Part shown: positions 1 through 8,176 of the stretch, piece after piece | Layout: every line of letters starts with the position of its first letter | Numbering within the stretch: the first letter of the stretch is position 1 | From: Candidatus Bathyarchaeota archaeon | GTDB taxonomy: Archaea; Thermoproteota; Bathyarchaeia; 40CM-2-53-6 | Direction of reading: 5' to 3' | Assembly: GCA_005881695.1 (NCBI GenBank) | Contig: VBBT01000106.1 | Coordinates: 1-42,743 of the forward strand | DNA: 42,743 nucleotides | Program-made: the position numbers and the translations under genes | The notes under the pieces: generated by a model | Databases searched by the model: none | What the model was told of the DNA's origin: nothing | What the model saw: the letters and a program-made list of their open reading frames with translations, nothing else

Positions 1-999
1 GTAAAAGATCCCGCCATTCTCCTCCCCTCCCAGCAACGCGCCTACTCTTACTATTGTTCTTGACACCTCAATACTTCCCACCTTTGTAAGGATCAGCTTG
101 CCCTTCCGCTTCTTAGCAATCTCCGATACCACCATCGAGGTGTTGATCGGTGTCACAATCTTAGCGCCAGGATGGTTCCTAAGCAATTCGTCTTCAACGA
201 GCGCAAGAGTACGATCCCCAGGCTGAACCACGCCTGTCTCGTCGACAAAGATGGCCCTGTCACCGTCCCCGTCATGAGCGATTCCCAAATCGGCCCCTTC
301 CTCCCTTACAATCTTCGAGAGAGAACCAAGGTTCTCAGGCCGCGGCTCCGAATTCCGACCCGGGAACTCACCATCAATCACATCATTAACACCAATCACA
401 CGTGCCCCGAGCTTTCTAAGCAGCCTTGGGGTCGTGAGCGCTGAGACCCCGTTTCCCGTATCGACGACGATCTTCAGATTCCCGACTCCGTCTCTGGCAA
501 GGACTTGGCTCTCAAGCTTCTCGAAATAGGATCCTATTCGTCCCTCTCTGATAACCCGCTGACCCGGCGGATTGCTTGCCCGCCACTTATCTCGGTGAAT
601 TAGGATCTCCATTTTCTCCTCCTTCGAACGAGGGATCTCGATCCCATCAGAATCAACTACCTTGAACCCGTTATATTCGGGCGGGTTATGACTCGCAGTA
701 ATCATCACTCCGGCCGAAGAGGAAGTATTCTTGACCATGAACTCCAACGCGGGGGTCGTGATCAAACCACGATCCTCCACATCTTTCCCTTGGGCGAGCA
801 GACCCGCCGCTAATCCTTCCATAAGCATAGGACTAGAAAGACGACCATCCCTCCCGATCAGTACTCTCTCTTTTGGAAACAGAGTCCCCAGAGCTGAACC
901 GACTCGGAAGGCCAGGCTCGAGCCTATCTCTTTGCCTGCGACCCCTCTGATCCCGTTGGTTCCGAAAAGCTTTGGTACTTTCACCATTCTGCTAGCCAT
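1..999 (-). CDS. Phosphoglucosamine mutase / phosphomannomutase family (partial)
   Basis: Alpha-D-phosphohexomutase that interconverts hexose-6-phosphate and hexose-1-phosphate, providing the sugar-1-phosphate for nucleotide-sugar synthesis. Seen: 333 open codons with no stop, so the C-terminal end lies outside the window. The start reads MASRMVKVPKLFGTNGIRGV; the phosphoserine loop TASHNPPEYNG puts the catalytic Ser near residue 103; the metal loop DGDGDR lies around positions 240-290; the sugar-binding GGEENGG loop is at the very edge. An ATG at 999 follows a GGGAGAAGG ribosome-binding site; an ATG four codons later is the alternative. It begins 14 bp after the stop of the upstream nucleotidyltransferase, so the two are probably one transcript. 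Glucosamine and mannose specificity cannot be told apart by reading. Confidence 0.95.
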   Translation of the reverse strand, partial: MASRMVKVPKLFGTNGIRGVAGKEIGSSLAFRVGSALGTLFPKERVLIGRDGRLSSPMLMEGLAAGLLAQGKDVEDRGLITTPALEFMVKNTSSSAGVMITASHNPPEYNGFKVVDSDGIEIPRSKEEKMEILIHRDKWRASNPPGQRVIREGRIGSYFEKLESQVLARDGVGNLKIVVDTGNGVSALTTPRLLRKLGARVIGVNDVIDGEFPGRNSEPRPENLGSLSKIVREEGADLGIAHDGDGDRAIFVDETGVVQPGDRTLALVEDELLRNHPGAKIVTPINTSMVVSEIAKKRKGKLILTKVGSIEVSRTIVRVGALLGGEENGGIFY

Positions 1000-1013
1000 C
1001 CTTCTCCCTAATC

Positions 1014-2069
1014 CTAGCAGAAGATAACCGAATTCGGAGACACCACTGATCCTGGTGGGATGCTTAGCTGTCCAGCTATTATCGACCCACTACCTATTCT
1101 CGATCCTCTACCGATTACCACCCTTTCGCCTATGACCGCGTCTTCGACAATCGTTTTCTCACCGATCGTAGTCTCTTCAAATACTATTGAATTCCGCACG
1201 ATGGCACCATCTCCAAGAGTGACATTGTCACTGAGAATCGTGAGAGGGCCCACTTTCGCACCTACCCCCAGGCGCGCCTTTGTTCCCAAATATGTGGGCC
1301 AGATGATTTGCCTCCCGTTTTGCCTTTCATCAGGTTCTCCGGCCTTAAGCTCTTGCTTCGCCAAGAGTTCTCTGTTGGCCCGTACATATTCCGAAACCCT
1401 CCCAATGTCGTACCAGAATCCATCATGTATCCATGCTCGCATCCGTCCGTTCCGAACTAACTTAGGGAAAACGTCCCTCTCCAGGCTGACACATCGGCCA
1501 ACTGGAATGGAACCTACCACGCCATGACTAAGCACGTACACCCCCGCATTTACCCGACCAGTGGCTGAGGGAACGGCCGATTTTTCCTCGAACTTCCTCA
1601 CTATTCCGTCGGAATCGGTCGTAACTGAGCCATATGGAGAAGGGTCAAGAACAGAGACCAACGCAATTGTTGCGTCCGCCTTCTTCTCCTCATGTAACGC
1701 TAGCATACCTCTGATGTCGATATTGCTTACAATGTCACCGTTTATCGCGAAGAATGGATCGTCTTTGCTGAGAAGGTTGGCTGCAAGCCGAATGGGACCT
1801 GCGGTTCCCAAAGGCATCTCTTCAACCGAAAACGCCACCGTCACGCCTCCTACGCGGTGACCTACCTCGATCTTCAACCTATCCGAAAGATGATTGACTG
1901 CTAGGATGATCTTGTCAACTCCACCAGAGCTGAGCCAGCGAGCCATCGACTCAACGAGCGGCACCCCAACAATAGGGAATAACAACTTCGGCTTGGAACA
2001 GCTCAGAGGTCGCAACCTAGTTGCGAAACCTCCTGCAAGTATCAAACCTCTCAACTCTATCCTCTGCAA
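1014..2069 (-). CDS. Sugar-1-phosphate nucleotidyltransferase (GlmU/ManC-like, left-handed beta-helix tail)
   Basis: Activates a sugar-1-phosphate with NTP to give a nucleotide sugar. Seen in 351 residues: an N-terminal Rossmann-like nucleotidyltransferase domain with GLILAGGFATRLRPL and SKPKLLFPI near residues 8-33, the metal-site segment AINGDI near 110, and DGFWYDIGR near 215. From about residue 255 there are hexapeptide repeats (I-G-x-x-x-x-I) typical of a left-handed beta-helix. Known families of this shape are archaeal GDP-mannose pyrophosphorylase-like proteins and bifunctional GlmU-like enzymes; the tail here is short, so an acetyltransferase activity is doubtful. Start is TTG, with a TATA-like box about 30 bp upstream, suggesting a leaderless transcript. 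It pairs with the phosphohexomutase directly downstream. Confidence 0.93.
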   Translation of the reverse strand: MQRIELRGLILAGGFATRLRPLSCSKPKLLFPIVGVPLVESMARWLSSGGVDKIILAVNHLSDRLKIEVGHRVGGVTVAFSVEEMPLGTAGPIRLAANLLSKDDPFFAINGDIVSNIDIRGMLALHEEKKADATIALVSVLDPSPYGSVTTDSDGIVRKFEEKSAVPSATGRVNAGVYVLSHGVVGSIPVGRCVSLERDVFPKLVRNGRMRAWIHDGFWYDIGRVSEYVRANRELLAKQELKAGEPDERQNGRQIIWPTYLGTKARLGVGAKVGPLTILSDNVTLGDGAIVRNSIVFEETTIGEKTIVEDAVIGERVVIGRGSRIGSGSIIAGQLSIPPGSVVSPNSVIFC

Positions 2070-2093
2070 CTCGTGAGCTTTCGATTCGTTAGT

Positions 2094-2104
2094 CCCCTAT
2101 ATTG
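2094..2104 (-). promoter_or_regulatory. TATA-like element in divergent intergenic region
   Basis: On the minus strand the bases AATATAGGGG lie about 30 nt before the TTG start at 2069, the normal spacing for an archaeal leaderless promoter. The core TATATT could also serve the plus-strand CoA operon with a longer leader. Inferred only from spacing and composition. Confidence 0.35.
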
Positions 2105-2188
2105 TCTTTAGAGCCGGACACAGAATAGTTTGGAACTACCGATGTCCAAGAGCAACGGGTAGCAGGATAAGCTGGAAGGTTGATCCTG

Positions 2189-3091
2189 ATGGTCAAGACC
2201 GGATTGTCATTCTCTCCTTGTCAGATTACTGGATTCTTTCGCATACATGATACCACGGGTGATCCGTTGAAGATCGGATCGACCGGGGCCGGAGTAAACC
2301 TTCAGCAGGGAGTGACAACTGCAGTAAGAATTAGCCGAGCCTCGCGAACGAAACTTGTAATCTCGTTCAACGGCAAGCCGCTCGCCCACCCAGTGGTTTC
2401 GCGGACAGTGGCTCAAGAACTCCTAGACGGATCATCGGAAGCATCGCTTGTGACTATCGACCACAGAAGCATTCTCCCAATGGGTTGCGGTTACGGGACG
2501 AGCGGCGCGGGAGCCCTCAGCCTATCTCTCGCGCTCAACGAAGCACTGGGTTCCGACTTGAGTCGCATCGAGGCTGCGCAGATCGCGCACAAGGCGGAAG
2601 TGAAGTATAGGACTGGCCTCGGGACCGTTACGTCCGCGTTCTATGGAGGACTAGTGATCCGAACCCGGCCCGGTGCGCCTGGATTCGCCGAAGTCAAGAA
2701 AATCATACCCCCGTCTTCGCTGAGAGTTGTTTCAGGCGCGTTCGGACCTATATCAACGGCGGGCGTTCTATCCAATTCTGGCTTGAAGAAAAGGATCAAT
2801 CTCTGCGGAAGAGGACTTGTCTCTCTTCAAATCAAGGGCCCTGAGACGAATACTTTCATCAGATTATCACGAAGGTTTGCCGATTGCCTCGGAATACTCT
2901 CTCTCCGCTTGCGTGAAGCCATTTCGATAATGCAACGGAAACGGATTACATCTAGCATGATGATGATTGGGGAATCCCTTTTCACCGTAGTTCGAAGGGA
3001 ACTCGTCTCTGAAGCCAAGTCGACGATCAAATCAGTGGGACTTACCCCGATTGTTAGCAAAATCGCTGAACACGGTGCTGTGGTGTTATGA
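2189..3091 (+). CDS. Pantoate kinase (GHMP superfamily)
   Basis: Phosphorylates pantoate to 4-phosphopantoate, the first step of the archaeal-specific CoA branch. Seen: N-terminal FSPCQITGFFRI followed by GSTGAGVNLQQGV, the arrangement of archaeal pantoate kinases, and the GHMP phosphate-binding loop LPMGCGYGTSGAGALS near residue 100. Length is 300 residues, as usual. I prefer ATG 2189 because GGAAGG lies 9 bp upstream; a TTG at 2180 is the alternative. The stop overlaps the start of the next gene as ATGA, so translation of the two is probably coupled. First gene of the pantoate kinase, phosphopantothenate synthetase, panB, panE operon. Confidence 0.95.
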   Translation: MVKTGLSFSPCQITGFFRIHDTTGDPLKIGSTGAGVNLQQGVTTAVRISRASRTKLVISFNGKPLAHPVVSRTVAQELLDGSSEASLVTIDHRSILPMGCGYGTSGAGALSLSLALNEALGSDLSRIEAAQIAHKAEVKYRTGLGTVTSAFYGGLVIRTRPGAPGFAEVKKIIPPSSLRVVSGAFGPISTAGVLSNSGLKKRINLCGRGLVSLQIKGPETNTFIRLSRRFADCLGILSLRLREAISIMQRKRITSSMMMIGESLFTVVRRELVSEAKSTIKSVGLTPIVSKIAEHGAVVL

Positions 3092-3840
3092 GAATCTCAC
3101 CCAACCACCCACGGTTTAGATCACTCGAGACCAGAGAGCGCCTGGTCAGAGGATTTCGAAGCGGGATAGTTGCTCCTCAAGGCTTGATTGCCCACGGGCG
3201 TGGAGAGGCATTCGATTACCTGTTTGGTGAAATCACACCAAAATCCTCCCGAGTGGCCACGAGAGCTGCGGTCGCGCTTCTATTGAACGCAAAAACCCCA
3301 GTCCTATCCATTAACGGTAACACCGCGGCCTTGGTACCGCGAGATATCGTCAAACTTGCGCGTTCAGTCCCGGCAGGGCTTGAGGTAAACCTGTTTCACA
3401 GAAACCTCGCACGAGAGCGAAGGATCGCGTCCTTGCTCAAGCACAATGGAGCGAGTCAAGTGCTTGGAGTGAACGCAACCTCCAGACTTAGGATACCAGG
3501 GGTTGCGAGCCTAAGGCGCAGCGTCGACGCAAAGGGAATCGGGGACGCTGATGTCGTATTGGTCCCGCTTGAAGATGGCGACCGAGCGGAAGCACTTAGA
3601 AAAGCGGGCAAGATGGTGATCGCGATAGACCTCAATCCTATGTCACGAACCTCCCGGGCCGCGACCGTTACTATTGTCGATAACATCATCAGGGCTATTC
3701 CAGAATTGGTCCGGATCACTTTGAGAATGAAACCCCTTTCGAAATCCCGATTGGATGCGATAGCTTCGAGCTTTGACAATGAGAGGAATCTTACAAGTGC
3801 GATGAAGGACATGATCCGATACATGCGAGGATGGGCCTAG
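3088..3840 (+). CDS. 4-phosphopantoate--beta-alanine ligase (phosphopantothenate synthetase)
   Basis: Joins 4-phosphopantoate with beta-alanine using ATP, giving 4'-phosphopantothenate; with pantoate kinase it replaces bacterial PanC and pantothenate kinase. Seen in 250 residues: the conserved opening HPRFRSLETRERLVRGF, then GLIAHGRGEAFDYLFGE, a central LSINGNTAALVP, NLFHRN, and the late segment VIAIDLNPMSRTS; these are hallmarks of the DUF137 family now assigned this function. ATG overlaps the preceding stop by ATGA and the gene's own stop overlaps the panB start by 10 bp, so the operon is tightly packed. Confidence 0.95.
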   Translation: MRISPNHPRFRSLETRERLVRGFRSGIVAPQGLIAHGRGEAFDYLFGEITPKSSRVATRAAVALLLNAKTPVLSINGNTAALVPRDIVKLARSVPAGLEVNLFHRNLARERRIASLLKHNGASQVLGVNATSRLRIPGVASLRRSVDAKGIGDADVVLVPLEDGDRAEALRKAGKMVIAIDLNPMSRTSRAATVTIVDNIIRAIPELVRITLRMKPLSKSRLDAIASSFDNERNLTSAMKDMIRYMRGWA

Positions 3841-4712
3841 AGTTGAGCGGAAATGCTCGCACGGAGAGAAAAAAGGTATCGGTTGCCGACTTTTCGAAAA
3901 TGAAGACTCATGGTCAGCGTATCGTGATGGTAACGTCGTATGACTACCCGACTTCGACTATCGCGGATGACGTTGGAGTTGACTCGATCCTTGTGGGAGA
4001 CTCTTACGGCATGGTAGTTCTTGGATATGATACGACGATTCCAGTAACGGTGGAAGAGCTTCTTCCAATATGCCGAGCAGTTAGAAGAGGCGCGAGCCAT
4101 TCATTGCTTGTCGGCGACATGCCATTCCTAAGCTTCCAGATCTCTGAAGAAGATGCCATAAGAAACGCGGGACGTTTCATCAAAGAAGGAAGAATGGAAG
4201 CAGTCAAGATCGAAGGAGGAAGAGAAATGGCACACATAGCAAGGGCTGTTTCGAATGCGGGTATCCCGGTGCTTGGACACATTGGCCTAACGCCACAGAC
4301 CTCAACTCTCCACGGAGGCTATAGGGTTCAAGGCAAGAACGCCGACTCTAGCGAGAGCCTCGTGAAGGATGCCAAGTCGCTGGAGGACGCGGGAGTATTC
4401 GGGATTGTTCTAGAAATGATAACAGAAGAAGTGGCCAGAGTCATCACACAAACGGTCTCAGTGCCAACCATCGGCATTGGATCAGGCAGATACTGCGATG
4501 GCCAAGTCCTGGTCTTGCACGACGTTCTAGGGCTCTATCCAAGATTTGTGCCAAAATTCGCGAAGCAATATGCAGATCTTGCCTCAACGATAAAAAAAGC
4601 CGTCGCGGAGTACGCATCTGACGTCCGTCAAGGCACCTTTCCGGAGGAGAAACACGTGTTCAAGATGGACGACGCTGAGCGAGACAAGCTAGATTTACGC
4701 CAGAAGTCCTGA
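3831..4712 (+). CDS. panB: 3-methyl-2-oxobutanoate hydroxymethyltransferase
   Basis: Transfers a hydroxymethyl group from 5,10-methylene-tetrahydropterin to ketoisovalerate, giving ketopantoate. Seen in 293 residues: VSVADFSKMKTHGQRIVMVT near the start, DSILVGDSYGMVVLGYDTT with the metal-binding Asp, AVKIEGG, PVLGHIGLTPQ, and a late IGIGSGRYCDGQVLVLHDVLG. These are complete PanB motifs at normal spacing, with about 15 extra N-terminal residues if the first ATG is used. It starts inside the end of the upstream synthetase gene, consistent with translational coupling. panE follows 4 bp after the stop. Confidence 0.97.
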   Translation: MGLELSGNARTERKKVSVADFSKMKTHGQRIVMVTSYDYPTSTIADDVGVDSILVGDSYGMVVLGYDTTIPVTVEELLPICRAVRRGASHSLLVGDMPFLSFQISEEDAIRNAGRFIKEGRMEAVKIEGGREMAHIARAVSNAGIPVLGHIGLTPQTSTLHGGYRVQGKNADSSESLVKDAKSLEDAGVFGIVLEMITEEVARVITQTVSVPTIGIGSGRYCDGQVLVLHDVLGLYPRFVPKFAKQYADLASTIKKAVAEYASDVRQGTFPEEKHVFKMDDAERDKLDLRQKS

Positions 4713-4716
4713 AGAC

Positions 4717-5634
4717 TTGCGTTTCGGCATTGTCGGGGCAGGGGCCATCGGTTGCCTATTCGGCGCAAGCTTAAGCCGGGCCGGCCACGATGTGACACTG
4801 ATACATCGGGACCTATCTATCGTTCGAGCAATCCAGAAGAACGGCGTTAGTCTTCGAGAGACTGACAAAACGGTCACAAGGGTTCGAGTGCCCGTTCGAA
4901 GGGGCCCTACCCCGTTACCTGGAACTGAGGTTCTCATCATCGCAGTGAAAGCCTACGACACCAAAGCAGTGGCGGCAAGCTATCGCGGGATAGTGCCATT
5001 TGAGACGACAGTTTTGAGCCTTCAAAACGGACTAGGAAACATAGAGACATTGCAATCTGAGCTCAAGAACGAACTTCTCGCAGGTTCCACTACGGAAGGA
5101 GCGTTCTCGTTGGGTCCAGGCTCTGTGCTACACACAGGGAGAGGATTGACGGTCATCGGAGACCCACGAGGGACAAAGTCAGAAACCTGCTCGCGAATCA
5201 AGATTGCCTTTGAAGAAGCGAGATTTCGAACGAAAATTAGTTCCAACATGGCGGGGGTGCTATGGACTAAGGCCATAGTCAACGCCGCCATAAATCCCCT
5301 CTCAGGGTTGACAAGACTGTCCAATGACGCGCTGGCTAAGAGCGCAAAGATCCGGGAGATCGGCTTTCGAGTAATAGACGAGGGAATATCGGTTAGTCGT
5401 GCCGAACGCGTCATATTGGCGGGGGATCCGAGAAAACTCTGGCGAAGGATTCTGTTGTCGACCAGCGCTAACAAGTCATCAATGCTCCAAGACATTGAGA
5501 GAAGGAAGATGACTGAGATTAGACAATTGAACGGTGCAATTCTCTCGCGGGGAAAGAGGAGAGGGGTCGAAACCCCTACCAATGGGATCTTGACAAAACT
5601 AGTACTAGGGATCGAGGAATCATCGAACCCGTAG
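4717..5634 (+). CDS. panE: 2-dehydropantoate 2-reductase
   Basis: NADPH-dependent reduction of ketopantoate to pantoate, the substrate of the kinase at the head of this operon. Seen in 305 residues: an N-terminal Rossmann site RFGIVGAGAIGCLFGASLS, VLIIAVKAYDT around residue 70, SLQNGLGN near 105, and the C-terminal helical domain with the catalytic-Lys region LWTKAIVNAAINPLSGLT near 190. Start is TTG four bases after the panB stop. Length is normal. It closes a set containing every enzyme from ketoisovalerate to phosphopantothenate. Confidence 0.96.
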   Translation: MRFGIVGAGAIGCLFGASLSRAGHDVTLIHRDLSIVRAIQKNGVSLRETDKTVTRVRVPVRRGPTPLPGTEVLIIAVKAYDTKAVAASYRGIVPFETTVLSLQNGLGNIETLQSELKNELLAGSTTEGAFSLGPGSVLHTGRGLTVIGDPRGTKSETCSRIKIAFEEARFRTKISSNMAGVLWTKAIVNAAINPLSGLTRLSNDALAKSAKIREIGFRVIDEGISVSRAERVILAGDPRKLWRRILLSTSANKSSMLQDIERRKMTEIRQLNGAILSRGKRRGVETPTNGILTKLVLGIEESSNP

Positions 5635-5675
5635 TCCTAAGGAGGGCTAGACGTTTCCCCGGAGCGGATCTATAC

Positions 5676-6617
5676 TCAGTTTTGACAGGCCGTTTTCGTC
5701 TTGCCTGACTTCAGGGCAGTATCGCACACTCGAATAGCTTCTATCGCATCCTTACCCGACGGGATAGGGTCCAAGTCGTCACTCACAGCATGCATAAAGT
5801 ACTCAAGTTCCAACCGTAGCGGTTCATCCCAACCTATGTATGGTTTGGTCATTGTTTTCGAATCTTCAACCGTAAGTTCTTGGGATATGTAGTCAAGATT
5901 TATCGTCGCCTCACTCCCGGTAATTATGAGAGTGCGAACTTTTCGCGGAGTCAACCAGTTTGCATCCAAGAAACCTGTAACGCCCCGACTGAATCGTAGC
6001 ATGATTTCCGCATAGTCTTCAAAGGAATGCTTCAAGGATCCCGTCTGAGCGTAGACTACGGAGACCTTGTCCTCCAACAGGAACCTCATGATGTCAATAT
6101 CGTGTATAGCGGTGTCCTTGATCACTCCTACGTCACCGATTCTGACCGGCCAACGAGCCACGCGCCTGCCTGTGGCAATGATGACCTCTCCAGCGGCCTT
6201 CTGGTCAAGTAGCTTCTTCACAAATCGAACGCCTGGGTTGAAACGTTCTATGAATCCCACCATAAGTTTCAATCCGGTTTTTGAGGCCATCGTGACCAGC
6301 TTGCCGGCCTGCACCTGATTGCCGGTCATTGGTTTCTCCACCAAGAGATTTTTTCCCGCCTCTAGGATCTGTGTCCCTACTTGGAAGTGCGTATGCGTAG
6401 GGGTGGCGACAGTCACTGCCTCTATTTCCGGAATCCGAAGCAGCTCCTTAGCGTCCGTGTACCATGGAACCGAATATTTGGAACCGACCTGTTTTGCTCG
6501 CTCCTGGTTGGAGTCGCAGATTCCGATAAGATTGCATTTGGGGCTTTGACGGAGAACCCGTACTTGGTTCTCGCCCCAGAATCCTGTGCCTATAACGCCA
6601 GCGCCGACACGTTTCAA
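5676..6617 (-). CDS. Gfo/Idh/MocA family oxidoreductase
   Basis: NAD(P)-dependent sugar or nucleotide-sugar oxidoreductase. Seen in 313 residues: Rossmann motif AGVIGTGFWGENQVRVL at the N terminus, the family signature VEKPMTGN near residue 95 with the catalytic Lys, and KDTAIHDIDIMRFLL near 175 with the conserved His. The reading frame is open further upstream to 6704, but homology begins at a TTG at 6617 that overlaps the preceding gene's stop as TTGA; I take that start. It resembles UDP-GlcNAc 3-dehydrogenase-type members, but the substrate is inference. Translation is probably coupled to the upstream degenerate nucleotide-sugar dehydrogenase, so the two may act together. Confidence 0.93.
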   Translation of the reverse strand: MKRVGAGVIGTGFWGENQVRVLRQSPKCNLIGICDSNQERAKQVGSKYSVPWYTDAKELLRIPEIEAVTVATPTHTHFQVGTQILEAGKNLLVEKPMTGNQVQAGKLVTMASKTGLKLMVGFIERFNPGVRFVKKLLDQKAAGEVIIATGRRVARWPVRIGDVGVIKDTAIHDIDIMRFLLEDKVSVVYAQTGSLKHSFEDYAEIMLRFSRGVTGFLDANWLTPRKVRTLIITGSEATINLDYISQELTVEDSKTMTKPYIGWDEPLRLELEYFMHAVSDDLDPIPSGKDAIEAIRVCDTALKSGKTKTACQN

Positions 6618-8044
6618 ATCCCCGAGCTGCCTCTTCCAATCGAAGTATAGAAGAGGCCGGCTCTCTCCACATTTGAAGCTTCCAGAACCCGTGACAGATC
6701 GCAAATTGCTCCTGGACGACCCATTTCCGAGGCCAATTTCTGCGGACTAATTTCCTCGAAGTCCATTCTGTCTAACGCTACCAACGCGCAAATCGCCTTC
6801 GAAGCAGCCCTCAGCGGCGTGTTCTCAACTCTAACGCTATCGCTGAGGACACCCCCTTCGAACCACCGATTATCCCTGCCCGGGTACACTGAAAGTATTG
6901 CACCCCTTCTTTCAAGCGTCTGAAGGATCAGCGGCGGATTCGGTTTCGGATCTCGGGGAGACTCCAGTCCGGTGAAACCCAAGATTGCAATTCTAGAGTG
7001 GCGAAAACGTTTTCCACAAAGAGACAGGGCATTCTTGATCATATCCAGCACTCTTTGCTCCCCGGCTTCATTGATCTTTCGCGCTGCACGAACAACGCCC
7101 ATGCTTCCTCGGTTACCAGTGCCGCCGATTGCGATGCAGCTAGCAATCGCGTCTCTCGCGACGAAGGTTCTAGGGATTCCTAAGTTGTCGGTTCCAGATT
7201 GTCTGCACAGATCGAGAGCTTCGGAATAGTCCACATCATCTAATTCACACATGCTCGCGAGTTCGAACTCCAAAGCTCGCAGAACATCTCGATATACCGA
7301 CCCGAATAGCCCGGCCGCCTCGGCGGCGCTGAGCTTTACGCTCGTACTCATAGAAGGGAATATTGAGAGAAAGATTTCCTGAGCTAACGTAGCTGCTTCT
7401 GTACCAAATCCAGCGGCGAGTTTAGGCTTCTCTTTGAATTTCTGAAGGGTCTCACCACTCCAAAACAAGGGGACGTAGCTTAATTGAACGTCTTTGCCAA
7501 CGATGTGTCCGCTGTGTTTTTCGATCGTCTCTCGAAGAAAGGTACTAGTGAAGTTCGGCCGGCACAAGCCAGTGAACGTGAGGCTAGCCCCTTGCGGGAG
7601 AAACTTGCATAAGGTGCGAGTGGTTCTCTCAAGCTCGCTAAGCTCTCTCTGGCCCACAGCGTGGCTAGTTAGGACGACAATTGAGGGTGGAATCGTCGAG
7701 AGTTCTTCGACGTTCGACAGTAGGTGTGTAGTTCCTGCCTTTCGGTGAACCCCGAGCAACCATCTTGCCTCAACCAGCCCGCCAGTTTCCGTTCTCCTCG
7801 TCTTGGCTTCATCGAAATGTCCCACGAGCCAATTTTGTTGTCCCGCCTCTGCAAACAGAGTTGAAATCAAGAGGGCCTCTGGCTGGTTTCCCACGATTGC
7901 GATCTTAGATTCAGAAAGTTGATTGCTCGTTCGAAACCACCATAATCTCGCGGGAGCCGCTACTGCTCCCTTGTGTGGGTTAACGAATTGACACGAATCC
8001 ATTACAATATTGCCAGCCTGACAGGGAGAAGTTGCTGTCCTCAC
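6614..8044 (-). CDS. Nucleotide-sugar dehydrogenase-like protein lacking catalytic motifs
   Basis: Overall order matches the UDP-glucose/UDP-ManNAc dehydrogenase family: N-terminal Rossmann-type strand SKIAIVGNQPEA near residue 46, central helical domain (SAAEAAGLFGSVYRDVLRALEFELAS near 240-265), and C-terminal domain beginning SRIAILGFTGLESPRDPKPNPP near 345. However, the glycine-rich loop is GNQPEA rather than GxGxxG, and the catalytic Cys motif GGHCIPKDP, present in the intact relative at 11308-12666, is replaced by IAIGGTGNRGSMG. I infer a pseudoenzyme, perhaps structural or regulatory. Start GTG 8044 or ATG 8002; the N-terminal 45 residues show no recognisable domain. A perfect inverted repeat lies just upstream. 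The stop overlaps the start of the Gfo/Idh gene. Confidence 0.85.
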   Translation of the reverse strand: MRTATSPCQAGNIVMDSCQFVNPHKGAVAAPARLWWFRTSNQLSESKIAIVGNQPEALLISTLFAEAGQQNWLVGHFDEAKTRRTETGGLVEARWLLGVHRKAGTTHLLSNVEELSTIPPSIVVLTSHAVGQRELSELERTTRTLCKFLPQGASLTFTGLCRPNFTSTFLRETIEKHSGHIVGKDVQLSYVPLFWSGETLQKFKEKPKLAAGFGTEAATLAQEIFLSIFPSMSTSVKLSAAEAAGLFGSVYRDVLRALEFELASMCELDDVDYSEALDLCRQSGTDNLGIPRTFVARDAIASCIAIGGTGNRGSMGVVRAARKINEAGEQRVLDMIKNALSLCGKRFRHSRIAILGFTGLESPRDPKPNPPLILQTLERRGAILSVYPGRDNRWFEGGVLSDSVRVENTPLRAASKAICALVALDRMDFEEISPQKLASEMGRPGAICDLSRVLEASNVERAGLFYTSIGRGSSGI

Positions 8045-8063
8045 GAGATGGTGTCAATAGCCA

Positions 8064-8084
8064 GTTAATACGAATAGTATTAAC
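8064..8084. promoter_or_regulatory. Perfect 8-bp inverted repeat (operator-like)
   Basis: Arms GTTAATAC and GTATTAAC flank the 5-base spacer GAATA. It sits 20 bp before the GTG start of the minus-strand dehydrogenase-like gene and about 90 bp before the plus-strand pseudogene. Its AT-rich arm may include the TATA box of the minus gene. The symmetry suits a dimeric repressor site; a transcript hairpin is the alternative. No regulator can be named. Confidence 0.45.
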
Positions 8085-8176
8085 CTTCCTCACAGAAAAA
8101 AAGTTAGAGGTTCGAATTATTTTGCGTCTTTTATCTATTCGTCGTTAAGCATTGGCGACTACTCGGAAAATATATT

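Noticed and set aside
1060-1527. 155-codon plus-strand open frame inside the nucleotidyltransferase
   Set aside because: Antisense shadow of a gene with complete motifs and hexapeptide repeats; Pro/Ser/Thr-rich composition is typical of shadow frames.
8105-8120. GAGGTTCGAATTATT, similar to a tRNA T-loop
   Set aside because: No acceptor stem, anticodon arm or CCA-side pairing could be built around it; not a tRNA.
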